Shown here: positions 1 to 8,410 of the stretch, piece after piece
Layout of the letters: the number at the start of each line of letters is the position of its first letter
How positions within the stretch are numbered: position 1 is the first letter of the stretch
Source: an uncultured Bacteroidales bacterium
GTDB lineage: Bacteria; Bacteroidota; Bacteroidia; Bacteroidales; Paludibacteraceae
Direction: 5' to 3'
Assembly: GCA_900317885.1 (NCBI GenBank)
Contig: ONIM01000002.1
Coordinates: 62,001 to 126,000 of the forward strand
Length of the DNA: 64,000 bases
The notes under the pieces: model-generated
Database searches by the model: none
Seen by the model: only the letters and a program-made list of their open reading frames with translations
What the model was told of the DNA's origin: nothing
Program-made: the position numbers and the translations under genes

Positions 1-107
1 CATCCGGCGGGGTGTTTTTTGTTTGCTTTTCGCTTCCATCTTGTTTGTGTAAAAATTGACGAAAATAACCTTTTTTGTGTAATTATTCGCGCCCTTGCGC
101 CCTCGCG

Positions 108-139
108 CTTGCGTATATGAAATATTTTTTGTACCTTTG
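108..139 (+). promoter_or_regulatory. Bacteroidota-type promoter upstream of the first TA-like pair
   Basis: A -7 box TACCTTTG lies at 132-139, preceded 20 bp upstream by CTTG at 108-111. This fits the Bacteroidota consensus TTTG, 19-21 bp, TAnnTTTG. It is the only good promoter match before the giant gene at 1446, so the transcript may run through both small gene pairs into that gene. The last point is inference. Confidence 0.6.
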
Positions 140-157
140 CCCCGCAAAATAAATTGT

Positions 158-209
158 TAATTTATTCATTTAACTAAAAACACAAAAGTTATGAAAAACA
201 ATTTTCTAA
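158..209 (+). repeat. Leader repeat copy 1 (5' leader plus start of giant gene)
   Basis: Two blocks recur downstream. Bases 158-178 are identical to 670-690. The 21 bases at 189-209, containing ATGAAAAACAATTTTCTAA, recur at 720-740 and 1444-1464. The second block encodes MKNNFL, the N-terminus of the giant protein. This copy starts the 44-residue ORF at 191, which therefore looks like a chimera of the giant gene's start codon region and an antitoxin-like body. Confidence 0.85.
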
Positions 210-325
210 TAGATATGAGTAGAATTGAAGAATTGGAAAGCAAGGAACTCTTGACGAAAGAGGAGTTCAAAGAACTTGGTCACTACCGCATGTCTCAGAT
301 GATTCATTCACAAGCCGCATGTTAA
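191..325 (+). CDS. Small antitoxin-like protein (44 aa)
   Basis: The reading frame gives 44 residues beginning MKNNFLIDMSRIEELE and ending HSQAAC. Its first six residues come from the duplicated giant-gene leader, so a native start at the internal ATG at 215 (36 residues) is also possible. The body is charged and probably helical (ELESKELLTKEEFKEL), as in many short antitoxins. Its 3' end overlaps the ParE-like gene by 7 bases (319-325), which suggests translational coupling. No DNA-binding motif is clear, and it may be a truncated antitoxin. The role rests on context rather than on a recognised family. Confidence 0.5.
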   Translation: MKNNFLIDMSRIEELESKELLTKEEFKELGHYRMSQMIHSQAAC

Positions 326-651
326 GATATACTCAACAAGCAAACGAAGATTTGTCTCGTATTCTTGCGGGATTGATCTCATTTCGAATAGGAAATGCGC
401 TTGATCCGTCGCTGTCAATAGAACATGCAAATCAAATCTTCGATGACATTGTTGACAACATAGAAAAGATAGATAATCTTACATTTCATAGAACAAACAC
501 CTTTGTGGGCTTGGATAGTTATGGTGAGTTTGTATATACTTATACAAGAAACAGAACCAATTGGTACGCGTTCTATGATAAATGTGTCGAGGGCAGTTTT
601 GTGGTGAACCGCATTACGAATAACTGGAACATCCTCCTTCCACGGTTGTAA
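319..651 (+). CDS. ParE/RelE-like toxin, probable
   Basis: This 110-residue protein has the outline of a RelE/ParE fold: an N-terminal helical part (LRYTQQANEDLSRIL), a middle region, then strand-forming segments (FVYTYTRNRTNWYAFY and SFVVNRITNNWN) ending near the C-terminus. The closing R-I-x-N-N-W pattern resembles the last strand of ParE proteins. ParE toxins usually target gyrase and RelE toxins cleave mRNA on the ribosome; the target here cannot be told. The gene overlaps the 44-residue ORF by 7 bases, the usual arrangement of an antitoxin-toxin operon. The toxin assignment is a motif-level judgement. Confidence 0.55.
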   Translation: MLRYTQQANEDLSRILAGLISFRIGNALDPSLSIEHANQIFDDIVDNIEKIDNLTFHRTNTFVGLDSYGEFVYTYTRNRTNWYAFYDKCVEGSFVVNRITNNWNILLPRL

Positions 652-669
652 AAAATCACAACTCAAAAA

Positions 670-742
670 TAATTTATTCATTTAACTAAATATTTTTACA
701 AATTTCAAAAATTTAATGCTTATGAAAAACAATTTTCTAAGT
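670..742 (+). repeat. Leader repeat copy 2 (between the two TA-like pairs)
   Basis: Bases 670-690 copy 158-178 exactly, and 709-742 (34 bp) copy 1433-1466 exactly, including the giant gene's ATG and MKNNFL codons. After the copied codons the frame stops within a few codons (aag ttg tta att aac gaa gaa aat taa), so this is a beheaded remnant of the giant gene start and not a gene. It marks a junction between the first and second TA-like modules. Confidence 0.85.
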
Positions 743-834
743 TGTTAATTAACGAAGAAAATTAAACTGAATAGAGAAAACAATTAGTCCGGAATGGACG
801 AACAAAGATATAAAGCCATTTAAGATTAAGTAAT

Positions 835-1059
835 ATGACAGCAGTACAAACACAAGCGAGTAAACAATTCCTTGCAGCAATGGGGCCGATGGTAGAGGAT
901 AAGGCGGCAATGCAACAAGTATTGCTTTATATCAGTACTATGAGACGCCGATCTGAATTGCCGGTGATGACAATTGAGGAAGCAGACCAACACGGTATGC
1001 CATTACATCAAGCAATGGATAAGTTGCGTGAAAAGGCACGTACATTCTACCAAGCATGA
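835..1059 (+). CDS. Antitoxin-like protein (74 aa)
   Basis: The protein runs from MTAVQTQASKQFL to MDKLREKARTFYQA. It is small, probably all-helical, and shares the general look of Bacteroidota antitoxins that sit upstream of ParE-like toxins: an N-terminal segment of about 40 residues, then a (T/S)xEEA motif followed by an amphipathic C-terminal helix. Its stop codon overlaps the start of the next gene in an ATGA arrangement (1056-1059). The family was not recognised with certainty, and the antitoxin role is inferred from size, order and overlap. Confidence 0.55.
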   Translation: MTAVQTQASKQFLAAMGPMVEDKAAMQQVLLYISTMRRRSELPVMTIEEADQHGMPLHQAMDKLREKARTFYQA

Positions 1060-1382
1060 TAGTGTATATTGATGAGATAGTTTACAACGTGCTTGATGAG
1101 TTTTATGATGCAAGCATGCGTAAGCATCCCTCTTTGGACTATCAAACGGTAATTGCTAAGATCGACAGACTGGAAAAAGCATTGTATGATTTCGCTGATT
1201 ATGCCGAAATGTTCCATGGAGAGCCCTATCGAAGAGATTGGCGCGAGGCAGGATATAATCAATACAATGTGGAAGGATTTAATTTTGCGTACCGTGTCTA
1301 TGTGCTACCAACCGGCGAAAAGTTGCTATATTATCATGATGCTGTGCATGATTCCTTGAACTGCAATCCGGAAGATAAATAA
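1056..1382 (+). CDS. ParE/RelE-like toxin candidate (108 aa)
   Basis: The protein starts MIVYIDEIVYNVLDEFYDAS. It has an N-terminal helical hairpin (LDYQTVIAKIDRLEKALYDFADY), as in ParE-like toxins, then beta-rich segments (FNFAYRVYVLPTGEKLLYYHDAVHD). The ATGA overlap with the 74-residue gene is the strongest sign that the two act as a pair. No catalytic residue can be assigned. It could instead be an unrelated small protein coupled to its neighbour. It lies about 60 bases before the start of the giant secreted protein, inside the leader-repeat region. Confidence 0.5.
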   Translation: MIVYIDEIVYNVLDEFYDASMRKHPSLDYQTVIAKIDRLEKALYDFADYAEMFHGEPYRRDWREAGYNQYNVEGFNFAYRVYVLPTGEKLLYYHDAVHDSLNCNPEDK

Positions 1383-1432
1383 TCAACAACGATTAGAAAA
1401 ATCAACATAAATAATCAAAATACTAACAATTT

Positions 1433-1466
1433 AAATTTAATGCTTATGAAAAACAATTTTCTAAGT
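1433..1466 (+). repeat. Leader repeat copy 3 (authentic start of giant gene)
   Basis: These 34 bases are identical to 709-742, and their 3' part (1444-1464) is also found at 189-209. Here the copy continues into the long open frame of the giant protein, so this is taken as the functional original end. The two upstream copies would be duplicated leaders. Confidence 0.85.
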
Positions 1467-4400
1467 AAGGCTTATGGAGGCGTGACAGTAGCACGACGTA
1501 AGCTCAATGGTCTAGGATTACCCCGACAATGGAAGGTAATGACCTCGACTTTACTCCTATTATTTACCTTCGCCATCGGTAATGTTTGGGGAGCTACTTT
1601 TGTAGAAAAGTGGCAAAACGGCAAAAACGAATCCACCAAAGCCTTAGTGGCGAATTTTACCTTAGGATCAAATGCATCGATCAACTCTAGTAGAATAGAG
1701 ATTGCAAATGGAAAAACAGGGTCTGTTACATGGACTGTTCCGACGGGTTACACTATAACTTCAGTTAAGTTCATAATGAATTCAACTGATGATAAAGTGA
1801 AAACTTTTTCTGCTACGAGTGGTACGGTAACCAATACAGCAACAAAAGAGTGGACATATGCTCCTTCCGCAAGTAATGTTAGTTCTGAAACGTTCTCTGT
1901 AGAGGCGCAAAATAATAAAGTTCAGATTAGCGAGGTTTGGGTGACTTTTACGGATGGAGTAAACGATGCTGCTACTGATTACGAGTCTATCTATCCTGTA
2001 AGTGCTGACAGTGAGTCTCCTAAAAATGTTACTTTTACTTCCTCGGCAGCAACTACAAGTGTTACATCCATAACAACGACAGGTAATGGAGTTAGTAATA
2101 AGAGTGTTCAGGTCGCAAATGGTAATCAGATGGTTATTTCGGCAAGTAAAAATATTAAGTATATTCTATTATCATGGAATAAAAATAAACCATCTGGGGA
2201 TTCGAAGTGGACGGCAAATACTGGATCTTATTCTCAAGCTGCATACAAGTGGACTCCAGCAAATACGACTACCAAATCGGTTACATTTACACGTAGTGAA
2301 TCTAATTCAGCAGAGATATCAAATATCCACATTGTATATTATCCGTCTTGTCAAGCGCCGACTACAGCATTTAGTGAAGGAGCTTACACGGTTGGTGAAA
2401 GCGCTTTGGCATTAAGTTCTTTGATTAGCGGTAATAATAGCGATGGAGCGATTACGTATGTAGTGAAGACAGATGGTGGAACGGGAGCAAGTATAGCTGC
2501 CGGTTCCTTTACTGCAACAACTGCAGGTACGGCTACAATCACAGCAACGCAAGCCGCTGACGCAACACATAACAAATGCGAGAAAATTATTGATTTTAAT
2601 GTAGTAGTTACCGCATCATCGTGTGCAGCAACAATCCCTGGCGATATTTCCAAAGGCGCACTAACGGCAGGTGAGATTACTTTGACTGCTGATGGTTCTG
2701 CTGAGTCTGGCGATACTTGGTATTGGCAGGATGCAGCTGATGGAACAGCAACCAATCTTGGTACAGGCGCAACAAAGAATGTAAATACAGCGGGTACGTA
2801 TTATATCCGCTCTTATAACACCGCTGGCGACTGCTGGAGTGCAGCAAAATCAATCGAAGTTACAGCAGAGGAACTTTTGGAACATTATGCTATCACTTAC
2901 AATAAGGGCGCATATGGAACTGGCGAAATTGCGGGTGGTGAGAAAGTAGAAGGCGTGGCTTATACTCTTTCGTCATCAATGTTTACCCGCGAGAACTATT
3001 TGCAAGTTGGATGGGCAACTACTGATGGGGAAAGTCGCTCTTATATGATGGGTGGTTCCTACACAACTAATGCTGCACAGGAATTTTTCCCTGCATGGGC
3101 TGAGAAAGATACATATTCATTTGCGGCTGCAGATGCGAAAACAATCGCAGCTCTAAAAAGCGAGGGCTGGACTTTCAATTCTGATGTGTTTGATGCGGAC
3201 CCAGCAGATAACGAAGCGTACGTAAATACAGTGGGAGCAATGAATACCGCCGCTCTCATCGCTCCTCATAACAACGGAATGAATGATAATGCGATTGCAT
3301 TTGCTAAGAATACAGACGCTTACGCTATATATGACTTAGGTTATGTGACCACAGTTTCTGCTGTAACCGGTAATTTCCATATAGGTTCAGGTAATGATCG
3401 TACATTCAAAATCGAGTATATTGGAGCAGATGGAACAACTGTTTTGAGAACGGTTACAGTAAATCACAATAAATCAAATTGGGAAATTGCAAATGTGGTT
3501 AATGAAACCACCGTTGTTCCTAATGTTCGTTATATTAAGATTAAGTCTGTCGCAGAGAAATCTTGGCTTGTAATGGCTTCATTCTCTGTAACGTACGGAT
3601 CGTTGGTTACCAAATACGACCTCGCTTTTGCCAAGAACGGCGGTAGCGGAGCCGACATGGCTACGCTGAAATATGCAGAAGATGCAGTAGTAACGTTGCC
3701 GGGATGTTCATTTACTGCTCCCGATGACCATGTGTTTGACGGATGGGCAGTGACAAAAACCGCAAGTGGTGCCCCGATTACGGTAACAGATGGTAAGTTT
3801 ACCATGCCTGCTGAGGCAGTAACTGCTACTGCTCAATGGAGGGAAGTGACTGGAACTTATGCAGTTACATATTCTTCTGCACATGGTACTGCTCCGGATT
3901 CAGAGGATGCGGCTTTGGTAGTTCTCGCAGAATTATCACAAAGCGGTTGGGCGCACAAGGGTTGGACTGCCGACGTGGATGTAACAGTTGATGCTGCTTC
4001 GGTAACAGCCGGAACCTTAATTGCTAACGGCAAGACGGCTATCTTAGCAAGCGACGTAACCTTTACGGCCGTTTGGACAGAGATATTTACTGTTACCTAT
4101 AATGCAAACGGAGGTACTTGTGGAACTGCTTCTGCAACTTGGACTGAGGGTGATGAAGCACTTGTTCTGCCGACCGCAACGAAAGAAAACTATGATTTCA
4201 TTGGCTGGTATGATGCAGCAACAGGTGGTAATAAGATCGCAAGTCCGTACACTCCGAGCGCTTCGATTGAGTTGTTCGCGCACTATATGCCGAAGCTCGT
4301 TCAGGCTATTTATAGCAACAGTTTCGATGCTTTCATTAAGAATCAGGCTGTAAATGTTTACTATCTGCAAGGTGAAAGTGAACCGACACTGAGTTCGATT

Positions 4401-7232
4401 ATAGTACTGGGTGTTGAGACTCCGGTATTTGAAGAGGCTGAAGGCAATATCAAGGTTACTATTGAAACGGTTGATTATATCTTCCCTGTAACGAAGACTG
4501 CCGTTGCTCCTTACACGGGAACAGGAGAGAAGGAGACCTTTGATGGAACAGAGACTTATGTAAAGACCGGTAATGTGTTCAGCACCGAGTCTGGTAAGTT
4601 AGGATGGAAATTCTCGAAGACGGACAACGATTGGTCGCGTGAGGCTGACGGTCGTACCCGTTTGTACTTCTTCTTGGGTGCAGCAGAAGAGATTGCATTC
4701 GAGAATGGCGGATCAGCTCGTGATATTAAAGTGTACCGCAACGGTGTAGAGTTGGCTACTCCGACTTCGTCCGGTAATGCAGTAATCGCCGGAACGAATT
4801 CTCCGGCAATGTATGCTATCGTTTCTAATCAAACCGGTGGTGATGGTGCTTTGAAGAGCATGACGTTCACTCCGTGGGTTCCGGTATCAGCAATTACGCT
4901 GAAAGAAGGTACAACGGCAATTACCAGCAAAGAGATTGCACAGGGTGCTCAATTCACTCTGACTGCTGAGGTTACTCCGGCAAATGCTTCGAACCCTGCT
5001 ATTGTATGGGAGAGCGCAAATGCTTCGATTGCAAGCGTTGATGGTGGTGTAGTAACCGGTGAAGCTACGGGCGGACCGGTGAATATTATTGCCCGTTCAC
5101 AAGACAACAATACGATTTACGCTGCTTGTGCGGTAACTGTAGCGGCTCCGTGTACTCCTGCGACAGTTGCTTGGGATGTTGAACCGGCTGATGGCATAAA
5201 GGGTCATAATGGTAGCGCATCTGTGACGACGAACTATGCCGTAGGTCTGGAAGTTGTAAGTAGCGATCCTACTGTAGCTTCTGTTTCCAACGACGGTGTG
5301 AATATCACGATTAACTATCTGAAGAAAGGTTCGGCAAAGATTACGGCAACCGTAGTCGGTGATGGCTCGATTTATTGCAACACGCCTGCATCGGTTGAGA
5401 AGACGATTACTGTAAGTCCTGATTGTCCGGTAAGCGGTAACTTGTTCACTTGGGCATATGATTCGGAGGCTACAGATATAGTCTATAACTTAACAAAGAC
5501 TACATCAACTGAGAATCATGATGTTGAAGTTGTTTCTGAGGCAAATGTAGTAACTATCAGTGGTGGTCAAGCATATCTTGGAACAACATCCAGCTCCTCG
5601 ACCGCGACCGTTACAAATGGTGCTTTGAGATTCCGTCTCAATGGTAATAACTACGCTAAGATTATTCTTGAATGTCCGCTACAGATTGGTGATAAGATTT
5701 CTTATACCGCAACGAATGCACGTGAGCATAAGTTCTACAAAAATGCAATATCCGGTGATGCTGTGAACAGTGTTAATAAGGTAGTTATTATTGATTCGGA
5801 TACTCACCCGCTTTATGGTGCTGAGGTTCTCTATGTGCAAGGTAGCAATGGAGATAGCGAATTCAAGACCTTCAGTATTGATCGTTTGGCTCCTGTGACC
5901 GGTGTATCTTTGGAGGATGCGACGATTGCTATTGGTAACACAGTTACTCCGACGATGACATTGCTTCCGTCGAATGAGGCATATTATGAGAGTATTGCTT
6001 GGAGTATTGTCGGCGAAGGCGAAGGAACGATTGCTAATATCGATGCTGGGACAGGTGCTATAACCGCTCTTGCTGCTGGTTCCGTTACCGTTCAAGTTAA
6101 ACTGAACAATGACGAGAGTCTTAAAGCAACTTGCACAGTTGAGGTGATTTCTTCGTTCGATCAAGTGGATGTAACCGGATCTACTGTTTGGGATTGGACA
6201 AATGCAGCAGCAACGCAAATTAGTTTGACAAATAGCACAACGCCGAAGAAGGGCGAAGAGTGGTTGATGGCAAATATAACTGGTGTAAACAATAATGCTC
6301 AGTTCAATTCGCAGGCTATCCTCTTCAAGGGTGAACATGTACGTAAATTAGGTGATGGAGTTTATTATTGTACTATCCAGAGCCTTAAATTCAATGTAAC
6401 CGTTCCGGGTGCAGTATTTGTAACATTCGCAAGCAACGGTAGTGCTCAACGTACAGTTAGCATCAATGACAAAAAATGTAGTCGTACAACAAACGCTGAG
6501 GCTTATATATCTTATGCACTCGCTGTCGAGCCGGGTCAGGTTGAAATAAAAGGTTTGGAAGGAACAAGCAATACGTACGTTCGTATCTCGAAGATCGAGT
6601 TCAAGACAACTTACGAGTATAATCGTACGGTTAACCCGGCGAACATCGGTACGCTATGCTGGACGAACAATGCCGTTCTGGGCGGTGCAACGTTGTATGA
6701 GTTGGCTGGTAAGAACGAGTACAACAAACTTGTCTTCGAAGAGGTAGATGAGAACCGTCTTGAGGCAGGTAAACCGTACGTCTTTGTTCCTGAAAATGGC
6801 AACACGGTGATTAAGGTTTACAACACCGATAGCGAGGAGGCTCGGTCTGAACCGCTAAATGTTGGAAACGGTATGATGGGTACATTCGTAGACATGAGTT
6901 CAGCGGATGGCACTACGCTTTATGGCAACTATGTCATTAGCAACAACAAGTACATCTATGTTGATTCGAACAATGTTACGGTACGTGCATATCGTGCATA
7001 CATCACCAGTCTGGATGACATCACTCCTGCTAATCCGGAACCGGGACAGAGCCAGAATGGTTCTCCGCGTCGTCGTATGATGATCGGTGGCGAAAATGCT
7101 CCGGCAGTAGCTACAGGCATAGATCAAGTACCAAGTGACCAAGTACAAAGTACGAAGGTGCTGATCAACGGCGAGCTGTTCATCCTCCGCGGCGAGAAGA
7201 TGTACGACGCTAAGGGACAGTTGGTAAAATAA
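1446..7232 (+). CDS. Giant secreted InlB-repeat/Ig-like surface protein with T9SS-type tail
   Basis: A protein of 1,928 residues. The ATG at 1446 (MKNNFLSKAYGG) is chosen over 1440 because the repeated leader preserves it. A long charged n-region precedes a hydrophobic signal (LLLLFTFAIGNVWGA, residues about 35-50). Three Listeria-Bacteroides/InlB B-type repeats lie near residues 480-555, 720-800 and 880-950 (YNANGGT, FIGWYD, FDGWAV patterns), and two Big_2-like Ig domains near 1145-1235 and 1480-1560. A beta domain from about 1720 leads to the last 25 residues (KVLINGELFILRGE, then MYDAKG), a short type IX secretion-like sorting tail shared with the proteins at 11099 and 46847. It is probably a surface adhesin or matrix protein. 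No catalytic motif was seen, and the ligand is unknown. Confidence 0.85.
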   Translation: MKNNFLSKAYGGVTVARRKLNGLGLPRQWKVMTSTLLLLFTFAIGNVWGATFVEKWQNGKNESTKALVANFTLGSNASINSSRIEIANGKTGSVTWTVPTGYTITSVKFIMNSTDDKVKTFSATSGTVTNTATKEWTYAPSASNVSSETFSVEAQNNKVQISEVWVTFTDGVNDAATDYESIYPVSADSESPKNVTFTSSAATTSVTSITTTGNGVSNKSVQVANGNQMVISASKNIKYILLSWNKNKPSGDSKWTANTGSYSQAAYKWTPANTTTKSVTFTRSESNSAEISNIHIVYYPSCQAPTTAFSEGAYTVGESALALSSLISGNNSDGAITYVVKTDGGTGASIAAGSFTATTAGTATITATQAADATHNKCEKIIDFNVVVTASSCAATIPGDISKGALTAGEITLTADGSAESGDTWYWQDAADGTATNLGTGATKNVNTAGTYYIRSYNTAGDCWSAAKSIEVTAEELLEHYAITYNKGAYGTGEIAGGEKVEGVAYTLSSSMFTRENYLQVGWATTDGESRSYMMGGSYTTNAAQEFFPAWAEKDTYSFAAADAKTIAALKSEGWTFNSDVFDADPADNEAYVNTVGAMNTAALIAPHNNGMNDNAIAFAKNTDAYAIYDLGYVTTVSAVTGNFHIGSGNDRTFKIEYIGADGTTVLRTVTVNHNKSNWEIANVVNETTVVPNVRYIKIKSVAEKSWLVMASFSVTYGSLVTKYDLAFAKNGGSGADMATLKYAEDAVVTLPGCSFTAPDDHVFDGWAVTKTASGAPITVTDGKFTMPAEAVTATAQWREVTGTYAVTYSSAHGTAPDSEDAALVVLAELSQSGWAHKGWTADVDVTVDAASVTAGTLIANGKTAILASDVTFTAVWTEIFTVTYNANGGTCGTASATWTEGDEALVLPTATKENYDFIGWYDAATGGNKIASPYTPSASIELFAHYMPKLVQAIYSNSFDAFIKNQAVNVYYLQGESEPTLSSIIVLGVETPVFEEAEGNIKVTIETVDYIFPVTKTAVAPYTGTGEKETFDGTETYVKTGNVFSTESGKLGWKFSKTDNDWSREADGRTRLYFFLGAAEEIAFENGGSARDIKVYRNGVELATPTSSGNAVIAGTNSPAMYAIVSNQTGGDGALKSMTFTPWVPVSAITLKEGTTAITSKEIAQGAQFTLTAEVTPANASNPAIVWESANASIASVDGGVVTGEATGGPVNIIARSQDNNTIYAACAVTVAAPCTPATVAWDVEPADGIKGHNGSASVTTNYAVGLEVVSSDPTVASVSNDGVNITINYLKKGSAKITATVVGDGSIYCNTPASVEKTITVSPDCPVSGNLFTWAYDSEATDIVYNLTKTTSTENHDVEVVSEANVVTISGGQAYLGTTSSSSTATVTNGALRFRLNGNNYAKIILECPLQIGDKISYTATNAREHKFYKNAISGDAVNSVNKVVIIDSDTHPLYGAEVLYVQGSNGDSEFKTFSIDRLAPVTGVSLEDATIAIGNTVTPTMTLLPSNEAYYESIAWSIVGEGEGTIANIDAGTGAITALAAGSVTVQVKLNNDESLKATCTVEVISSFDQVDVTGSTVWDWTNAAATQISLTNSTTPKKGEEWLMANITGVNNNAQFNSQAILFKGEHVRKLGDGVYYCTIQSLKFNVTVPGAVFVTFASNGSAQRTVSINDKKCSRTTNAEAYISYALAVEPGQVEIKGLEGTSNTYVRISKIEFKTTYEYNRTVNPANIGTLCWTNNAVLGGATLYELAGKNEYNKLVFEEVDENRLEAGKPYVFVPENGNTVIKVYNTDSEEARSEPLNVGNGMMGTFVDMSSADGTTLYGNYVISNNKYIYVDSNNVTVRAYRAYITSLDDITPANPEPGQSQNGSPRRRMMIGGENAPAVATGIDQVPSDQVQSTKVLINGELFILRGEKMYDAKGQLVK
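7125..7157 (+). repeat. AAGTACCAAGT-type microrepeat inside the coding region
   Basis: This 33-base stretch is built from degenerate 7-mers (aagtacc, aagtgacc, aagtaca). The reverse complement of the intergenic segment at 54630-54661 is nearly the same string. Here it stays in frame and encodes the linker DQVPSDQVQSTK just before the sorting tail. A related series occurs at 17818-17848. Confidence 0.6.
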
Positions 7233-7242
7233 CATGAATGAA

Positions 7243-7274
7243 CGTAAGCGTGCGCATTGTGGCGCACGCCTACG
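7243..7274 (+). other. Strong hairpin between giant gene and YNQP peptide gene
   Basis: GCGTGCGC at 7248-7255 pairs perfectly with GCGCACGC at 7262-7269 around the loop ATTGTG. Beyond a single A/C mismatch, CGTA and TACG extend the stem. There is no T-run, so it is not a classical terminator. It could stabilise the giant mRNA 3' end or set the expression ratio between the two genes. Confidence 0.6.
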
Positions 7275-7303
7275 CAAAGTTCTTTAGTAAATATATCGCA
7301 ATT

Positions 7304-7441
7304 ATGAAAAAGAAAATTTATAATCAACCGATTACAGATGTTACTGTTCTCGAGGCAGATAGCATTATGCAGGGTATAATGAATCCTGTTTCGTCTGGGG
7401 GAAAGTCTAGTGAAAATGGTGGTCCCATTGACGCAGATTAA
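7304..7441 (+). CDS. YNQP-type micropeptide 1 (45 aa)
   Basis: The peptide begins MKKKIYNQPITDVTVLEAD, continues SIMQGIMNPVSSGG and ends GGPIDAD. The ATG at 7304 is preferred over an in-frame one at 7238, because the resulting N-terminus matches the peptide at 16100 (MEKKLYNQP). Shared positions are K-K-(I/L)-Y-N-Q-P, a central S-(I/M)-(M/L) segment, N-x-V-S and a late G-G followed by an acidic end. It lies 71 bases after the giant protein gene, separated by a hairpin, and is followed by a terminator. It has no hydrophobic signal peptide and is not a known enzyme. Function unknown; candidates are a modified or secreted peptide, a regulator, or an accessory to the giant protein. Confidence 0.65.
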   Translation: MKKKIYNQPITDVTVLEADSIMQGIMNPVSSGGKSSENGGPIDAD

Positions 7442-7508
7442 CCTACGCAAACTTGCGCACAAATGTAACATATTAATGGCGCGTGTGTCGCAAAGATGTA
7501 CAGATCAT

Positions 7509-7534
7509 CAAAGGCAGCTTCACGGCTGCCTTTG
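7509..7534 (+). terminator. Terminator-like hairpin, copy 1 of a shared repeat
   Basis: CAAAGGCAGC pairs with GCTGCCTTTG around TTCACG. The identical 26 bases recur at 9407-9432, and a variant with TTGACG in the loop at 16253-16278. It ends the transcript of the YNQP peptide and is placed at module boundaries. Confidence 0.75.
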
Positions 7535-7562
7535 GTGAAAAATTTAGAAACGATCAAAAGCT

Positions 7563-8408
7563 ATGGCAGAACACGAAGCAATAAAATTATTTGAAGAAAA
7601 CAAAATGCGAGTTTTCTTCGACGACGTAGCAGAAGAATGGTATTTCTGCATTCTTGATGTAGTGCAAGTATTAACGGAATGCGTTGATCCTGCAGATTAT
7701 TTCAAAAAGATGCGTAAACGAGATCGTGAATTAGACGATTTCGTGAGGGGGACAATTTGTCCCCCCCACCAATTTGCCTCTACGGATGGTAAGATGCACG
7801 CAGTGAAATGTGCATCACTACGGGATACACTCCGTATCATTCAGTCCATTCCGTCGAAGAAGGCAGAGCCGTTCAAGCAATGGCTTGCGCAGGTCGGGGC
7901 GGAACGTATCCGTCAGATGCAAGACCCGGAGAGAAGTATCGAACAGATGGTGAGAGATTATCGCCGTTTGGGCTACTCCGAGAATTGGATTAACCAACGA
8001 ATAAAGACCATCGAGATCCGAAAAGGCTTGACCGACGAATGGAAACGCAGCGGCATAGAGCAAGAGAGCGAATATGCGCGGCTGACGGATCTGATGAGTA
8101 AGATATGGAGCGGCATGACTACGCGCGAATATAAGGAACATAAAGGTCTGACAGACCAGAACCTGCGCGATAACATGACCAACATGGAGTTGCTGCTAAA
8201 CGCCCTGGCGGAGCAGACGGCAACCGACCTGAGCAAAGAACGCAACCCTGAAGGATTAATAGAAGCTGCACACGTAGCTAAAGATGGAGCCGAGGTGGCG
8301 CGGAACGCACGGGAGGACATTGAGCAGAGGCTGGGACGGAGCGTGATAAGCGACAAAAAAGCTATCGACTATATCACGCCGGATGACGAGTTGCCGTTTA
8401 AGAAATAA
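7563..8408 (+). CDS. BRO-N domain (phage antirepressor-like) protein
   Basis: This 281-residue protein starts with a BRO-N-like module: about 100 residues containing FFDDVAEEWYFCILDVV and ending near LRIIQSIPSKKAEPFKQWLAQVG, a pattern typical of Bro-N antirepressors. The C-terminal half is helical and charged, including a segment resembling DinD-like tails (EAAHVAKDGAEVARNAREDIEQR) near residues 235-257. Such proteins occur in phages and in bacterial accessory regions and probably bind DNA. It is a solitary gene between a terminator hairpin and the tandem 30-mers. A run of C residues (about 7764-7770) encodes the internal CPP. No other phage genes are near, so a regulatory or defence-linked role is possible but unproven. 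Confidence 0.7.
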   Translation: MAEHEAIKLFEENKMRVFFDDVAEEWYFCILDVVQVLTECVDPADYFKKMRKRDRELDDFVRGTICPPHQFASTDGKMHAVKCASLRDTLRIIQSIPSKKAEPFKQWLAQVGAERIRQMQDPERSIEQMVRDYRRLGYSENWINQRIKTIEIRKGLTDEWKRSGIEQESEYARLTDLMSKIWSGMTTREYKEHKGLTDQNLRDNMTNMELLLNALAEQTATDLSKERNPEGLIEAAHVAKDGAEVARNAREDIEQRLGRSVISDKKAIDYITPDDELPFKK

Positions 8409-8410
8409 GC

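Noticed and set aside
7304..7441. YNQP peptide as a lasso-peptide precursor
   Set aside because: The Y-x-x-P element recalls lasso leaders, but no B1, B2 or C-type maturation genes are in the window, and the core lacks the expected ring residues arrangement.
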